This document shows positions 35,808 to 46,030 of a stretch of DNA of 64,000 nucleotides, one piece after another (the first letter of the stretch is position 1; every line of letters begins with the position of its first letter). Below the pieces are notes generated by a model that was given only the letters and a program-made list of their open reading frames with translations, did no database searches and had not been told where the DNA came from. The stretch covers positions 223,616 through 287,615 of the forward strand of contig NZ_VTPZ01000005.1 in assembly GCF_008638305.1 (NCBI RefSeq), given 5' to 3'. A program made the position numbers and the translations under genes. The stretch is from Pseudomonas profundi (lineage in GTDB: Bacteria; Pseudomonadota; Gammaproteobacteria; Pseudomonadales; Pseudomonadaceae).

Positions 35808-36539
35808 ATGGTGAGTTCAGCAAAAATGGGCCATAACCTGACCGGCGCCCAGATGTCCCCAAAAGACACCGCAAAGATGGCAGAGGCAGTCGAGCATTAC
35901 CCGGCGGATGTCCCGGGCAACGCATCAGACCTCTTGATTGCCCGTCGTAACGAAACCAACGAATCCGGCCGTATCGGATCCGTACCCGTGCCGGGTTCTG
36001 CAAAGGGCATGCTCAAGTCCACCTTCGAAAAGATGATGGGCAAGAACCCGGAAGTCCTGATCGACAAGCTGGGTGAACGGCTTGCTTACGAGCGTACCGG
36101 CGTGCGGCTTTACGAAGCCGCCATTGCCAAGGTTCAGGCACTCGATACCGGCGCCGGCGCACCCCCGGACCTGCTAAAGACCTTGCAAACAATACGCAAC
36201 GAGGAGGAAGAGCATTTCCACCTGCTCGTTGCAGCAGTGGAAAAGCTCGGTGCAGATCCGACTGCCATGACGCCCTCGGCCGATGTCGCAGGCGTGATCG
36301 CACTAGGCGTAATGCAGGTGCTTACTGATCCACGCACCAACATTTCGCATGCACTGAACGCGCTCCTGACCATCGAACTTGCGGACAACGCAGCCTGGGA
36401 ACTACTGATCGAAATGGCAGAAAGTGCGGGGCAGAAAGATATCGCCAAGAGCTTCGGCAAGGCGCTCACCCAGGAAGAACAGCACCTCGCCAATATCAAG
36501 GCGTTACTCAGACAGGACCAGCTCAAGCAGCTGTCCTGA
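35808..36539 (+). CDS. ferritin-like diiron domain protein
   Basis: A 243-residue protein with an extended, Pro-rich N-terminal 75 residues followed by a ferritin-like bundle. Metal ligands visible are Glu in ERLAYERTGVRLYE, ExxH in NEEEEHFHLL, Glu in TIELADNAAWELL and ExxH in QEEQHLANI. AGGAGG precedes the ATG. It follows the double-bundle gene by 9 bp and ends in a strong terminator. Function unknown; ferroxidase, peroxidase or manganese-catalase-like chemistry are possibilities. Confidence 0.8.
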   Translation: MVSSAKMGHNLTGAQMSPKDTAKMAEAVEHYPADVPGNASDLLIARRNETNESGRIGSVPVPGSAKGMLKSTFEKMMGKNPEVLIDKLGERLAYERTGVRLYEAAIAKVQALDTGAGAPPDLLKTLQTIRNEEEEHFHLLVAAVEKLGADPTAMTPSADVAGVIALGVMQVLTDPRTNISHALNALLTIELADNAAWELLIEMAESAGQKDIAKSFGKALTQEEQHLANIKALLRQDQLKQLS

Positions 36540-36563
36540 TAAAAATAGCCTGAGCCAGGGCCT

Positions 36564-36589
36564 GGGCCGACATGATCGGCCCTTTTTTT
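36564..36589 (+). terminator. intrinsic terminator after ferritin-like gene pair
   Basis: The stem GGGCCGA/TCGGCCC with loop CATGA is followed by seven T residues. Confidence 0.88.
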
Positions 36590-36628
36590 CCGCACTGTCC
36601 GTCGCGGAGCCGTCGATGAGGATTAGCC

Positions 36629-37090
36629 ATGAATGCGATAGACCTGTTGATTCAGGATCATGAAAAGCTGAAAAAACTGCTCGAACAGATCAGCTCGACG
36701 ACCGAGCGAGCCGCCAAGACACGCACTGACGTACTGGCGCAGATCGAGACCGAGCTGCTCAGCCACACCCGTATCGAAGAAGAGATTTTCTACCCAGCCT
36801 ACCGCGACGCTAGCGACAAGGAAGGGAAAAAGATGTTTCACGAAGCAGTGGAAGAGCATCGTGCGGTCAGCGAACTGGTGTTACCCGATCTGCTGAAGAC
36901 GCAGCCTGACACCGTGCAGTTTTCCGGCCGAATCAAGGTGCTCAAAGAGCTGCTTGAACATCATATCGAGGAGGAAGAAAGCGAGATGTTTCCCGATGCC
37001 AGAGAGGTGCTCAAGGACGAGGAGCTAAACAGGCTAGGCGAGGAAATGGAGACGAAGAAAAAATCCATCAAAGCTGAAATGAAGAAGTAG
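36629..37090 (+). CDS. hemerythrin HHE cation-binding domain protein
   Basis: A 153-residue protein with one hemerythrin domain. The ligands visible are His11 (IQDHEKL), His46 and Glu50 (LSHTRIEEE), His in VEEHRAV, and His plus Glu in LEHHIEEEESEMFP. Such proteins bind a non-heme diiron centre and sense or handle oxygen, NO or iron. It follows the ferritin-like pair after their terminator. Confidence 0.9.
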   Translation: MNAIDLLIQDHEKLKKLLEQISSTTERAAKTRTDVLAQIETELLSHTRIEEEIFYPAYRDASDKEGKKMFHEAVEEHRAVSELVLPDLLKTQPDTVQFSGRIKVLKELLEHHIEEEESEMFPDAREVLKDEELNRLGEEMETKKKSIKAEMKK

Positions 37091-37191
37091 GCACAGGCTG
37101 AGGTAGTCAGGCTGGCGCAGATCAAGAGCCTGGCTCACCTTCAACACCAACGGAAAACCGAAAGAAAAGACACAGCGGGGGAATCAAAAAA

Positions 37192-37267
37192 TGGTGGGTC
37201 GTGTAGGATTCGAACCTACGACCAATTGGTTAAAAGCCAACTGCTCTACCAACTGAGCTAACGACCC
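37192..37267 (-). tRNA. tRNA-Lys (anticodon TTT)
   Basis: A 76-nucleotide cloverleaf with encoded CCA: acceptor GGGTCGT/ACGACCC, D-arm GCTCAGTTGGTAGAGC, anticodon stem TTGGC with loop CTTTTAA (anticodon TTT), and T-arm TAGGTTCGAATCCTA. It lies downstream of cpoB on the same strand, where Pseudomonas genomes usually carry one or more tRNA-Lys genes. Confidence 0.95.
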
Positions 37268-37422
37268 CTTTGATGCGCGGTATATTACTGATTTTGCACA
37301 GAAACTCAAGAATTTTTTGCGCTTTTTTTCCAGGGTCCGCTACCGCTTCGTCGCGAGCCAAAAAGCAGTAATCCGAAGGTCCAGAGAGACGGCAGAGCGA
37401 GCGCCCTGCCGAAAGAGATATC

Positions 37423-38277
37423 CTAACCGAGGTTGTCCAGGTCGCGCCGCGCGAGTTGTGCAGCTGAAGAACCGGGATGCTTGGACAGAACTTCCTGATA
37501 CAGCTGACGCGCCTTGTCTGCATTGCCTAGACGACGTTCGACATCAGCCAGCTTGTACAGGGCGTCTGCTTCTTTCCGATGGCCCTGAAAGTTGCTGATG
37601 ACCTGAGCGAAAGCGCGACCCGCTGACTCCAGATCAGACTGGGCCAGATGGACCTCACCCAACCAGTACTGCGCGTTTCCAGCGTATGTACTGTCAGGAT
37701 AGCGACGCAGAAACGCATTGAACGCCATGGCTGCTTTTTCAAAATCGCGGGTCTTGACCAGGTCAAAAGCCGCCTCGTATAGCAGTTTCTCGCGTTCAGG
37801 ATCTGCCGGCGCCTGCTGGCTCGGCGCATCGGGGCGGTTCGCACCTGATTGCTGCTGCGCTGTCGGAGCGTTCGCCGCTGGTGCCTGGTTGCTCGGCGGC
37901 TGAACGGTCGCAAGCGGATCATCAGGCGAGCCGTTGGCCCTCCCGTTACGCGGTAATGCTGTAGTACCGCCCGTCATTGATGTTAACCGGCGGTCGAGAT
38001 CCTCGTACTGGTCAAGCTGGTTCTGTTCCAGCTGTTTCAGTCTATGTTCCTGCTCTTCAAGCAGGCCACGCAACATCGATACTTCCTGCTGCAGTTGGTC
38101 CACCTGCTGCATGAGCTGGCCCTCGATAGAGAGCCGGCCCCCGGAAGTCGCGGGTGCAGGAGTGGCTGGCTGGCTGGGGCGTGCACCGCCCGAGCTGCCA
38201 TCGATGATCGGTGCCTGTGCCAGGGCCGCTAACGGCGACAGCAGACAGACAAACGCAACACTCCTGAACCCTTTCAT
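37423..38277 (-). CDS. cpoB: cell division coordinator CpoB (YbgF)
   Basis: A 284-residue periplasmic protein of the Tol-Pal system that links outer membrane constriction with peptidoglycan synthesis. It has a signal peptide ending ALA-QAP, an N-terminal coiled coil (about 50-95, MQQVDQLQQEVSMLRGLLEE), a Pro/Ala/Gln-rich linker and a C-terminal TPR domain (about 165-284, YEAAFDLVKTRDFEKAAMAF). It is the last gene of the tol operon, 8 bp after pal. Confidence 0.94.
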   Translation of the reverse strand: MKGFRSVAFVCLLSPLAALAQAPIIDGSSGGARPSQPATPAPATSGGRLSIEGQLMQQVDQLQQEVSMLRGLLEEQEHRLKQLEQNQLDQYEDLDRRLTSMTGGTTALPRNGRANGSPDDPLATVQPPSNQAPAANAPTAQQQSGANRPDAPSQQAPADPEREKLLYEAAFDLVKTRDFEKAAMAFNAFLRRYPDSTYAGNAQYWLGEVHLAQSDLESAGRAFAQVISNFQGHRKEADALYKLADVERRLGNADKARQLYQEVLSKHPGSSAAQLARRDLDNLG

Positions 38278-38285
38278 GCGACCTC

Positions 38286-38801
38286 TTACTTACGCAGTTC
38301 TACGCGACGGTTCTGAGCCCAGTCTTCTTCGCTGGAACCCAGTGCATCCGGCTTCTCTTCACCGTAGGAAACCAGCTCCAGCTGTGCCGGAGAGACGCCC
38401 TGAAGAACCAGATAACGCTGAACCGCACCGGCACGACGCTCGCCCAGAGCCATGTTGTACTCGCGGGTGCCACGCTCGTCAGTATGACCTTCGAGGACTA
38501 CACGATTTCCTTCGGCTTTCAGGTCCTTGGCGTGAACGTCCAGGGCGCGCATGGCTTCCTGTTTCAGGTCAGCGCTGTCGAATTCGAAGTAGAAGGTGGT
38601 GATTGCACGCAGAGCGGCTTCTTCGCTGGTCACGCCGTCATCCGCCGAAGAGGGAGAAGTGCTGGTGTAACCGGCGTTCGGGTCAACTGCCCCGGTGCCA
38701 GCGCCAGTACCGGACGCATCACCACCCTTGGAGGAACACCCTACAACCACACCAAAAGCTACGATCAGAGCTGCTGCTTTGCCGAACTTGATAACTTCCA
38801 T
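38286..38801 (-). CDS. pal: peptidoglycan-associated lipoprotein Pal (OprL)
   Basis: A 171-residue outer membrane lipoprotein. The lipobox VVVGC places the lipidated cysteine at Cys22. The C-terminal OmpA-like domain has [12 protein letters not shown] and [22 protein letters not shown], which bind peptidoglycan. Two adjacent ATGs exist; the second (38801) is preferred because it gives the OprL-type N-terminus (MEVIKFGK) and better spacing from AGGAG, but 38804 is possible. Confidence 0.95.
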   Translation of the reverse strand: MEVIKFGKAAALIVAFGVVVGCSSKGGDASGTGAGTGAVDPNAGYTSTSPSSADDGVTSEEAALRAITTFYFEFDSADLKQEAMRALDVHAKDLKAEGNRVVLEGHTDERGTREYNMALGERRAGAVQRYLVLQGVSPAQLELVSYGEEKPDALGSSEEDWAQNRRVELRK

Positions 38802-38843
38802 CATAAAACTCCTGAAACCCCATACGGTTTGTGTTGTTGCACC

Positions 38844-40157
38844 CTAAGGCAGGTACGGTGACCATGAAGGCACGCGCAGGTCGGTGAACTGTGTCGGTAT
38901 GACCGACCGCGCACGACCGTTAGTCGAGACCAGCATGAGAACGCCTTTTCCCTGTTGACGGGTGGCATAAATTAACATAGTGCCGTTGGGAGCGACAGTA
39001 GGCGACTCATCCAGCGACGTTTCTGTCAAAATCCTCAGATTGCCGCTCTTCAGATCCTGAGTGGCAATATGAAAATTACGGTAGCCCTGCTGCCGGTGAA
39101 CCATGACCATGGTCTGCCCATCCACCGAGAGCTTGGCATTGGCATTATAGTTGCCAACAAATGTCAGGCGCTCCGAAGAACCGCCGTTTATATTCTGTTT
39201 GTAAATCTGTGGTCGCCCACCCCGATCGGAAGTAAACACGATCGTATTGTTATCCATCCAGGCCGGCTCGGTATCGATTCCGTAATGGTTGGTCACCCGC
39301 CGCATATTCTTGGTGGCAAGGTTCATCACATAAATTTCTGGATTGCCGTCCCGCGACAACACAAACGCCAACCGCTCACCATCAGGCGACCACGCCGGAG
39401 CACCGTTGAGGCCCTCAAAGCTGGTGATACGCTCACGCCGCCCCGTCTGTACGTAATGAACATAGATCTCGGGCCGGCGCGACTCGAAGGATACGTAGGC
39501 AATACGTTGACCGTCCGGGGCATAGGAAGGCGTCAGGATCGGCTCCTTCGATTGCAGCAGGGTCACGGCACGTGCGCCGTCATAATCCGAGCGCTGCAAG
39601 GTAAAACGCGTGTTCTCCGCCGAGTGACGCTCGGCAGCCACGTAGAGCAGCTTGGTGTTGAACGCGCCCTTGATGCCCGTGAGCTCCTCGAAAATTTCAT
39701 CGCTCATATGGTGCGCCATATCACGCAGCTGCCGCTGGGTACCGCTCACCGTCTTGGACAACAGAACCTCTTCGCGAGCCACACCGTAGAGCACATATTT
39801 TATTTCGAAGCGGTCAGCCGACGGATTGGTAACGCGGCCAGCCACTACGTACTGCACGCCCAACGCATTCCAGTCCCGCGGGAATATCTCACTGGCCTGG
39901 GTCGGATAGCTGAGCATGTTGCCGCGATCAAACGGCACGAACATACCAGTATGACCGAGGTCGTTGCCGACAATCTCAGCGACGTCCTCTGGCAGTGGCG
40001 ACGAACCCTGCCACCCAAGAGGAACGACTGCGACCGGCGTTGCCTTGTCCGTACCACGGGTAATTTCAATGGCATTCTGTGCCATTGCAGTCTGGGCCAT
40101 GAACAGTACGGCCACAGCCGCCATCCACAACCGGGTTAACTTCGCTGCTTTTCTCAA
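38844..40157 (-). CDS. tolB: Tol-Pal system beta-propeller protein TolB
   Basis: A 437-residue periplasmic protein with a signal peptide ending AMA-QNA, an N-terminal alpha/beta domain and a C-terminal six-bladed propeller. The propeller repeats are visible ([50 protein letters not shown] and similar, described here by their PDG and YV marks). It binds Pal and TolA. Starts within the tolA stop (ATGA overlap). Confidence 0.96.
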   Translation of the reverse strand: MRKAAKLTRLWMAAVAVLFMAQTAMAQNAIEITRGTDKATPVAVVPLGWQGSSPLPEDVAEIVGNDLGHTGMFVPFDRGNMLSYPTQASEIFPRDWNALGVQYVVAGRVTNPSADRFEIKYVLYGVAREEVLLSKTVSGTQRQLRDMAHHMSDEIFEELTGIKGAFNTKLLYVAAERHSAENTRFTLQRSDYDGARAVTLLQSKEPILTPSYAPDGQRIAYVSFESRRPEIYVHYVQTGRRERITSFEGLNGAPAWSPDGERLAFVLSRDGNPEIYVMNLATKNMRRVTNHYGIDTEPAWMDNNTIVFTSDRGGRPQIYKQNINGGSSERLTFVGNYNANAKLSVDGQTMVMVHRQQGYRNFHIATQDLKSGNLRILTETSLDESPTVAPNGTMLIYATRQQGKGVLMLVSTNGRARSVIPTQFTDLRVPSWSPYLP

Positions 40158-41233
40158 AATGACAAATCCTCTGGCCTGAATCGCAGGGTCAGGTTACGGA
40201 ACCTGCGATCGAACGTTGTTGGATCTTCCCGCGACAATTGTTGCATTTCCGGGATCCGTCCCACATTACGCACCGCCTGCACTGCCGATTGGTCAAAGCC
40301 CGCATCACCGCTCGAACGAGACACTACCGCATCGGTAATCTGCCCGGTGGGCAGCATGCTGATCTTCACTTCTACCACCATACCGTTCCGCGCGGTGGGC
40401 GGTCGACGCCATTGGGCGCTAACGTAACGCCGTATGACGTCTTCGTAGCTGGCCGCAACTTCATCGCCCACCTGGTTGGCCTGGGCCTGCTGATACTGTG
40501 TTTCATCCGCCAGCAACTCGGCCAGCGCTTTGGCCCGGGCGTCTTCCTGCTCGCGCTTCTGTTTTGCGACGCGATCGGCTTCAGCCTTCTTCTTTGCCTC
40601 TTCGGCAGCCTTTTTCTTGGCGTCCTCGGCAGCTTTGTTCCTGGCCGCTTCAGCGGCTTTCTGCTTGGCGGCTTCTTCGGCTTTGCGTTTGGCGTCTTCT
40701 GCTGCCTTCTTCTTCGCAGCTTCAGCCTCGGCAGCTTTCTTGCGGGCCTCTTCCTCAGCGGCCTTGCGCGCGGCATCCGCTTTACGCTTGATCTCTTCTT
40801 CAGCCTGTTGCTTGGCTTTTTGCTCGGCTTCGGCGCGTGCCGCAGCAGCCTGTTGCTGCTGTTCGGCCCGGGCTGCTTCAGCTGCGGCGGCAGCGGCCTG
40901 CTTCTCAGCCTCGGCGGCGCGCTGCGCGGCCTCCTGCTCTTGTTGTTGCTGCTGTTGCTGCTGTTCCAGTTCTTCCGCTTCGTGTCGCGGCGCAGCAGTG
41001 CGCGCCGATTCGCCGGCAATCTGCTGATCCGTCTGGTTGGTCGCCGGGCTCTTCGAATCCAGCTGCACCAGGGTCGCCTGCACAATGGGCTTGGCCGGTT
41101 CAAACTCGGGTGCCGACGAGAACGAAACGAACAGCATCATCGCCACCAGCAGGTGTAGCGCCAGCGCCTTCAGCAGAGGCGCAGCGTAACCTGCCGAGTG
41201 CTCTTCCGGTGTCCGGTCTTCGCGCGTATTCAC
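40154..41233 (-). CDS. tolA: cell envelope integrity protein TolA
   Basis: A 359-residue inner membrane protein that spans the periplasm. One membrane segment lies near residues 20-42 ([19 protein letters not shown]). A very long Ala/Lys/Glu helical stretch runs from about 75 to 255 and a globular C-terminal domain follows ([20 protein letters not shown]). It joins the TolQR motor to TolB and Pal. The low-complexity coding region creates long open frames on the other strands that are not genes. Overlaps tolR by 4 bp. Confidence 0.95.
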   Translation of the reverse strand: MNTREDRTPEEHSAGYAAPLLKALALHLLVAMMLFVSFSSAPEFEPAKPIVQATLVQLDSKSPATNQTDQQIAGESARTAAPRHEAEELEQQQQQQQQEQEAAQRAAEAEKQAAAAAAEAARAEQQQQAAAARAEAEQKAKQQAEEEIKRKADAARKAAEEEARKKAAEAEAAKKKAAEDAKRKAEEAAKQKAAEAARNKAAEDAKKKAAEEAKKKAEADRVAKQKREQEDARAKALAELLADETQYQQAQANQVGDEVAASYEDVIRRYVSAQWRRPPTARNGMVVEVKISMLPTGQITDAVVSRSSGDAGFDQSAVQAVRNVGRIPEMQQLSREDPTTFDRRFRNLTLRFRPEDLSF

Positions 41234-41676
41234 GGTGCCTCGGTAATCAATCCGACATTGGGAACGCCAGCCTGCTGCAGCGTTGCCATAGCGGTTACCA
41301 CGATGCCGTAATTGGCCGTCTCATCGCCCCGTATGTATACCAGCGTATCCGGTCGGGCGTTGATAATCTTGGTCACCTTCTCTGACATTTCTTCGAGGGA
41401 CACAGCGCTCTCGCTCTGATTCTCGGTATCCACTGCTTCACCCAGATTCCAGTAATAGGTACCGTCCGCCAGAACAGACAAGGTCAGCACCTGCTGATTG
41501 CTGTCGGAGGGCAGTACTTCGCTGGACACCTGAGGCAGGTCGACCTTCACGCCCTGGTTGAGCATGGGCGCGGTCACCATGAAAATCACCAGCAGCACCA
41601 GCATGACGTCGATATAAGGCACGACGTTCATCTCGGCTACTGGCTTGCGTTTACGGCGTCTGCCTTGCACCTGCAT
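41230..41676 (-). CDS. tolR: Tol-Pal motor subunit TolR
   Basis: A 148-residue ExbD/TolR protein. The single membrane helix carries the conserved aspartate of the proton path (VPYIDVMLVLLVIFMV). The periplasmic domain follows. It overlaps tolA by 4 bp and begins 11 bp after tolQ. Confidence 0.95.
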   Translation of the reverse strand: MQVQGRRRKRKPVAEMNVVPYIDVMLVLLVIFMVTAPMLNQGVKVDLPQVSSEVLPSDSNQQVLTLSVLADGTYYWNLGEAVDTENQSESAVSLEEMSEKVTKIINARPDTLVYIRGDETANYGIVVTAMATLQQAGVPNVGLITEAP

Positions 41677-41687
41677 CGTGACTCCTG

Positions 41688-42374
41688 TTATTCGTCCCGG
41701 CTATGCACGCGGCGGTGCAGGATGCTCGAGAACTCGTCAGCGAAAGTGTAATAACGGCTGATCAGCGTCTCGGAGCGCGCAGAGAATCGGTTGTAGGCAA
41801 TCACCGCAGGGATGGCCGCGAACAGGCCCATGGCCGTAGCGATGAGCGCTTCGGCGATGCCCGGTGCAACCGTTGCCAGCGTGGCTTGTTGCACGGTGGC
41901 TAGGCCGCGGAAGGAATTCATGATTCCCCATACCGTGCCGAACAGACCCACATAGGGGCTGGTCGAACCGACCGTCGCCAGAAAAGACAAGTGCTGCTCG
42001 AGCTTTTCTTCCTCGCGGGAAATGGCCACGCGCATGGAGCGTTGCACAGCCTCCATCACCGCCTCCGGGTCCACTCCGGCCTGTTGGCGCATCCGGGAGA
42101 ACTCCTTGAAACCCGCGCGAAAGATCTGTTCCAGGCCGGAATCGTTATCCGGGCTGCCGGTCACCTGACGATACAGTTTGGACAGGTCTATGCCGGACCA
42201 GAAACGGTCTTCGAAATTCTCCAGCGCGGCCTTGGCCGAGCGAATAGTGGTGCTACGCTGGAAAATCATTACCCAGGACACTACGGAGGCGGCTACCAGT
42301 ACCAGCATCACCAGCTGGACCAACAGACTCGCACTGGATATCAGGTGCCACATCGACATTTGATCAGCTTGCAC
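41688..42374 (-). CDS. tolQ: Tol-Pal motor subunit TolQ (GTG start)
   Basis: A 228-residue ExbB/TolQ/MotA-type proton channel subunit with three membrane segments (VQLVMLVLVAASVVSWVMIF, the GLFGTVWGIMNSF region, and GLFAAIPAVIAYN). I choose the GTG at 42374: a TAGGAGAGG site lies 8 bases upstream and the result (VQADQMSMWHLIS) resembles Pseudomonas TolQ. The next ATG is 42359. The gap to ybgC is then 11 bp. Known partner TolR follows. Confidence 0.92.
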   Translation of the reverse strand: MQADQMSMWHLISSASLLVQLVMLVLVAASVVSWVMIFQRSTTIRSAKAALENFEDRFWSGIDLSKLYRQVTGSPDNDSGLEQIFRAGFKEFSRMRQQAGVDPEAVMEAVQRSMRVAISREEEKLEQHLSFLATVGSTSPYVGLFGTVWGIMNSFRGLATVQQATLATVAPGIAEALIATAMGLFAAIPAVIAYNRFSARSETLISRYYTFADEFSSILHRRVHSRDE

Positions 42375-42385
42375 TCTTGCCTCTC

Positions 42386-42829
42386 CTAACTCGGCCGTAC
42401 AGGTGCTGCCTTGCAAGCCAGAAAAGCTTCGCTCAAGGCAGCTGGAATTTTTATGGGCTTGTAATGGTCTGCACTTACACAGGCCACCAGAACTTCGCCC
42501 TCACATAATACTGATTCATCCGCCCGTTTGACCTGCTGGCGGAATCGGACGCTCGTTCGCTTGCGTTCCAAGACCTCCGCGGTGATGACAAGTTCGTCAT
42601 CCAGCCGGGCGGGCGCGTGATAGCGAGCTGCTACCGAGTGCACTACGAAAATGACGTTATCGCCCTGCAATCTGCTCTGGTTGAAACCCAGGCTGCGTAC
42701 CAGCTCGGTTCGCGCCCGCTCCATGAATTTCAGATAGTTGACGTAGTAGACGATGCCCCCGGCATCGGTGTCCTCGAAGTAGACCCGGGCCCGTATGGAA
42801 AACGGTGTCCCTGAAGTGTCAGCGCGCAT
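42386..42829 (-). CDS. ybgC: acyl-CoA thioesterase YbgC
   Basis: A 147-residue hot-dog-fold thioesterase that heads the tol operon in most gammaproteobacteria. The catalytic segment [25 protein letters not shown] contains the conserved Asp and Tyr of the YbgC/4HBT type (quoted by its marks EDTDAGG and YYVNY). Likely acts on short-chain acyl-CoA or acyl carrier protein. The promoter of the tol operon should be in the 66 bp upstream, after ruvB. Confidence 0.93.
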   Translation of the reverse strand: MRADTSGTPFSIRARVYFEDTDAGGIVYYVNYLKFMERARTELVRSLGFNQSRLQGDNVIFVVHSVAARYHAPARLDDELVITAEVLERKRTSVRFRQQVKRADESVLCEGEVLVACVSADHYKPIKIPAALSEAFLACKAAPVRPS

Positions 42830-42895
42830 AATGTAGATACAACCGAAGCTCTTGCATATAGAAATTCTCGGGGAAGCGAAAATATTTATTCTGCG

Positions 42896-43939
42896 TCAGC
42901 CGGGATCGAACAGGTCCCGCGACATCTGCTCCATTTTCGCCGGAAGATCGAGGCCAAAATACAGGTAGGCGTGCCGGGTCACAACCCGCCCGCGTGGCGT
43001 GCGCATAATGAATCCTTGCTGGATCAGGTAGGGCTCGAGAACATCTTCGATAGTATGCCGTTCCTCACTGATCGCCGCCGCCAGGCTATCAACGCCAACT
43101 GGTCCGCCGTCAAACTTGTCGATCATGGTCAGCAGCAGCCGCCGATCCATATGATCGAAACCCTGTTCATCCACATCCAGCAGATTCAAGGCCTTATCGG
43201 CTACTTCCTTGGTGATCTTGCCCTGGCTGCGTACTTCGGCGAAGTCACGCACTCGACGCAGCAGGCGGTTGGCGATACGCGGCGTTCCACGCGAACGGCG
43301 TGCAATCTCCCGGGCGCCGTCCGGATGCAGATCCAGCCCGAGGATCCCGGCGGAGCGGCCGACAATCACCGACAGATCGTCCACTCCGTAAAACTCCAGA
43401 CGCTGAACGATACCGAAACGGTCACGTAACGGATTGGTCAGCATCCCGGCGCGGGTTGTCGCCCCGACCAGAGTGAAAGGAGGCAGATCAAGCTTGATCG
43501 AACGCGCCGCTGGGCCTTCGCCGATCATGATATCGAGTTGATAATCCTCCATCGCCGGGTAGAGAATTTCCTCCACCACAGGCGACAGACGGTGAATCTC
43601 GTCGACGAACAGCACATCGCCGGCTTCAAGATTGGTCAGCATCGCGGCCAGATCCCCGGCCCGCTCGAGGACCGGTCCGGAGGTGCTTTTAATCTTCACG
43701 CCCATTTCCTGGGCAATAATATTGGCCAGAGTGGTCTTGCCCAGACCGGGTGGGCCGAAAATCAGCACGTGATCCAGCGCCTCGCCGCGACCCTTGGCTG
43801 CCTTGATGAATAATTCCATCTGCTCGCGCACGGTTGGCTGGCCGATGTAGTCGGCCAACCGGTACGGGCGAATTGCCCGGTCTATCACTTCTTCCTGTTG
43901 CCGCGGGGCGGCAGCAATCAAACGGTCTTCTTCCAGCAT
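42896..43939 (-). CDS. ruvB: Holliday junction branch migration helicase RuvB
   Basis: A 347-residue AAA+ motor. Walker A is [10 protein letters not shown], Walker B is [10 protein letters not shown], sensor 1 lies in [19 protein letters not shown], and a winged-helix domain closes the protein ([16 protein letters not shown]). It drives branch migration with RuvA. Follows ruvA by 44 bp. Confidence 0.97.
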   Translation of the reverse strand: MLEEDRLIAAAPRQQEEVIDRAIRPYRLADYIGQPTVREQMELFIKAAKGRGEALDHVLIFGPPGLGKTTLANIIAQEMGVKIKSTSGPVLERAGDLAAMLTNLEAGDVLFVDEIHRLSPVVEEILYPAMEDYQLDIMIGEGPAARSIKLDLPPFTLVGATTRAGMLTNPLRDRFGIVQRLEFYGVDDLSVIVGRSAGILGLDLHPDGAREIARRSRGTPRIANRLLRRVRDFAEVRSQGKITKEVADKALNLLDVDEQGFDHMDRRLLLTMIDKFDGGPVGVDSLAAAISEERHTIEDVLEPYLIQQGFIMRTPRGRVVTRHAYLYFGLDLPAKMEQMSRDLFDPG

Positions 43940-43983
43940 GCGGTGTCCGTGGCGATTAATGTCTGGCGGTAGCGCTGCAGCTG

Positions 43984-44583
43984 CTACACCATGCCTTTGA
44001 GTGCACGGCGAATCAACTCTTCGCTGCTCAGTCCGTCTTCTTCTACTGCTGCCACCGCCTTGCTCGCCTCCTGCGGCTTATAGCCAAGCGTGATCAAAGC
44101 GCTGACCGCATCGGCCGTCATCGACGGCGCGGCAGCCACACCGGTCACCAGTGGCTTGAACGATCCGGGCATGGCCTCCCACGCTTTGAATCTATCCTTG
44201 AGCTCGACCAGCAACCGTTCGGCAGTTTTCTTGCCGACGCCAGGCACCTTGACCAGTGCACTGGCGTCCTGGGATTGCACTGCACGTACCAGCTCGTCGA
44301 CGTCCAGACCTGACATCAATGCCAGCGCCAGCTTGGGCCCGACACCGTTGAGCCGTATCAACTCCCGAAATAAAGCCCGATCCCGCTTTGCGGAAAAGGC
44401 ATACAGCAGCTGGGCGTCTTCACGCACAACCATATGCGTGTGCAGGGTCGCTTGCTCGCCCAATGCCGGCAGCTGATAAAAGGTGCTCATGGGCGCATCC
44501 AGCTCATAGCCCACCCCATGCACGTCCAGCAAAATATGCGGCGGTTGTTTTTCCAGCAAAACGCCTGTCAGCCTGCCAATCAC
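43984..44583 (-). CDS. ruvA: Holliday junction DNA-binding protein RuvA
   Basis: A 199-residue protein with an N-terminal OB fold ([21 protein letters not shown]), two helix-hairpin-helix motifs ([16 protein letters not shown] and [17 protein letters not shown]) and a C-terminal RuvB-binding domain. It holds the four-way junction. Lies between ruvC and ruvB, 15 bp after ruvC. Confidence 0.97.
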   Translation of the reverse strand: MIGRLTGVLLEKQPPHILLDVHGVGYELDAPMSTFYQLPALGEQATLHTHMVVREDAQLLYAFSAKRDRALFRELIRLNGVGPKLALALMSGLDVDELVRAVQSQDASALVKVPGVGKKTAERLLVELKDRFKAWEAMPGSFKPLVTGVAAAPSMTADAVSALITLGYKPQEASKAVAAVEEDGLSSEELIRRALKGMV

Positions 44584-44598
44584 TAGTCATCCTCTCAA

Positions 44599-45126
44599 TT
44601 AACGACGACGCACTCGTCCCGAGCGCAGCCCGATCAATCCGCCCCCCAACTGTGCATGCAGCGCGGCGGAATGGGCATGACACAGCGCAATGGCCAGCGC
44701 ATCGGCGGCATCGGCCTGTGGCGTACCAGACAGTCCCAACAGCTGGGTGACCATGTGCTGCACCTGCGCCTTGTCCGCCGCACCCGTCCCGACTACCGAC
44801 TGCTTCACCTGCCGCGCAGTGTATTCATGCACATCCAGGCCCGCATTGACTGCTGCAACAATCGCCGCGCCACGGGCCTGGCCCAGCTTGAGTGCCGAGT
44901 CGGGATTACGGGCGAGAAACACCTGCTCGATGCTCAGAATGGTCGGCTGGTAGTTAGTGATCAATTCGGACAAATGCTCGAATATCTGCTGTAACCGGCC
45001 TGGAAAGGGCCCATCGCCCAGACGAATGCATCCAGAGGTCACATACTCGCACTGCCCTGCCCGCTCACGAACGATGCCGAAGCCGGTTATCCGCGAGCCG
45101 GGGTCGATACCCAGTATCAGGGCCAT
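44599..45126 (-). CDS. ruvC: crossover junction endodeoxyribonuclease RuvC
   Basis: A 175-residue resolvase with the RNase H-like fold. The catalytic acids are in [13 protein letters not shown] (Asp8), IEQVFLARN and the C-terminal [12 protein letters not shown]. It cleaves Holliday junctions after RuvAB migration. First of the ruvCAB set, about 140 bp after yebC with a terminator between. Confidence 0.97.
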   Translation of the reverse strand: MALILGIDPGSRITGFGIVRERAGQCEYVTSGCIRLGDGPFPGRLQQIFEHLSELITNYQPTILSIEQVFLARNPDSALKLGQARGAAIVAAVNAGLDVHEYTARQVKQSVVGTGAADKAQVQHMVTQLLGLSGTPQADAADALAIALCHAHSAALHAQLGGGLIGLRSGRVRRR

Positions 45127-45202
45127 GTATCTCGTTTCCTTGAAGTCGCCGGCATCACCGTCCGCGGTGTGCCTGCGTGGTCATACCGCCAAGATGCCCG
45201 AT

Positions 45203-45229
45203 ATGAAAATGGGAGGCAACGCCTCCCAT
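45203..45229 (-). terminator. intrinsic terminator after yebC
   Basis: The 9-bp stem ATGGGAGGC/GCCTCCCAT with a 3-base loop is followed on the minus strand by TTTCATAT. It lies 38 bp past the yebC stop and separates it from ruvC. Confidence 0.7.
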
Positions 45230-45266
45230 GATGTGCCGAGGACAGACCCTCTGATCGCCGCTTTGA

Positions 45267-46013
45267 TCAGCTCATCTGCTCGAGTACGTCATCCGGAATG
45301 TCGGCATTGCTGTATACGTTCTGCACATCGTCCAGATCTTCCAGCATGTCGACCAGACGGATCACTTTCTCTGCGGTATCCATATCCAGCGTCGTAGTCG
45401 TTGACGGGATCATCGCCACGTCCGCCGACTCGCTGACAAAACCACCTGCATCAAGCGCATCCTTCACCGCACCGAACTCTTCGAAGGTGGTGAATACATC
45501 CAGCGAGCCGTCAGCATTGGTCACCACATCTTCGGCACCGGCTTCGAGCGCAGCCTCCAGCAACGCCTCTTCATCAACCCCGGAGGCGTAGCTGATCTGA
45601 CCGCGACGGGTAAACAGATAGGCTACCGAACCATCAGTGCCGAGATTACCACCACACTTGTTGAAGGCGTGGCGTACTTCGCTGACGGTGCGATTGCGGT
45701 TATCGGTCATGACCTCAACCAGAATCGCCACCCCACCCGCGCCGTAGCCTTCATAGGTGAGTTCCTCCATGTTGTCGGCATCATTACTGCCGGCACCACG
45801 GGCTATGGCTCGATCGATGGTGTCGCGTGTCATGTTTGCCGTCAGCGCCTTGTCAACCGCCGACCGCAAACGCGGATTGTCCGCCGGCACCGGCCCGCCG
45901 AGCTTGGCAGCCACGGTCAGCTCACGAATCAGCTTGGTAAATACCTTGCCCCGTTTGGCGTCCTGAGCCGCCTTGCGGTGCTTGATATTGGCCCATTTGG
46001 AATGCCCGGCCAT
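45267..46013 (-). CDS. yebC: YebC/PmpR-family transcriptional regulator
   Basis: A 248-residue YebC-type protein beginning [21 protein letters not shown]. Family members are described as transcription regulators (PmpR of P. aeruginosa) and, in other bacteria, as translation factors that relieve ribosome stalling at proline runs. The start at 46013 matches the family; the frame extends to 46097 but the extra residues come from the repeat element upstream. Gene order aspS-yebC-ruvC is standard. Confidence 0.94.
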   Translation of the reverse strand: MAGHSKWANIKHRKAAQDAKRGKVFTKLIRELTVAAKLGGPVPADNPRLRSAVDKALTANMTRDTIDRAIARGAGSNDADNMEELTYEGYGAGGVAILVEVMTDNRNRTVSEVRHAFNKCGGNLGTDGSVAYLFTRRGQISYASGVDEEALLEAALEAGAEDVVTNADGSLDVFTTFEEFGAVKDALDAGGFVSESADVAMIPSTTTTLDMDTAEKVIRLVDMLEDLDDVQNVYSNADIPDDVLEQMS

Positions 46014-46030
46014 AAAGACTCCGTACTTGA

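Noticed and set aside
40900..41030. Trinucleotide-like repeat in tolA, considered as a microsatellite or CRISPR-like array
   Set aside because: It encodes a Gln/Glu run in the TolA helix; no spacers or regular repeat units exist. No CRISPR array was seen anywhere in the window.
40238..41158. Long plus-strand open frame opposite tolA
   Set aside because: It is a shadow of the low-complexity Ala/Lys/Glu coding region of tolA; the translation is Leu/Gly-rich repeat with no family resemblance.
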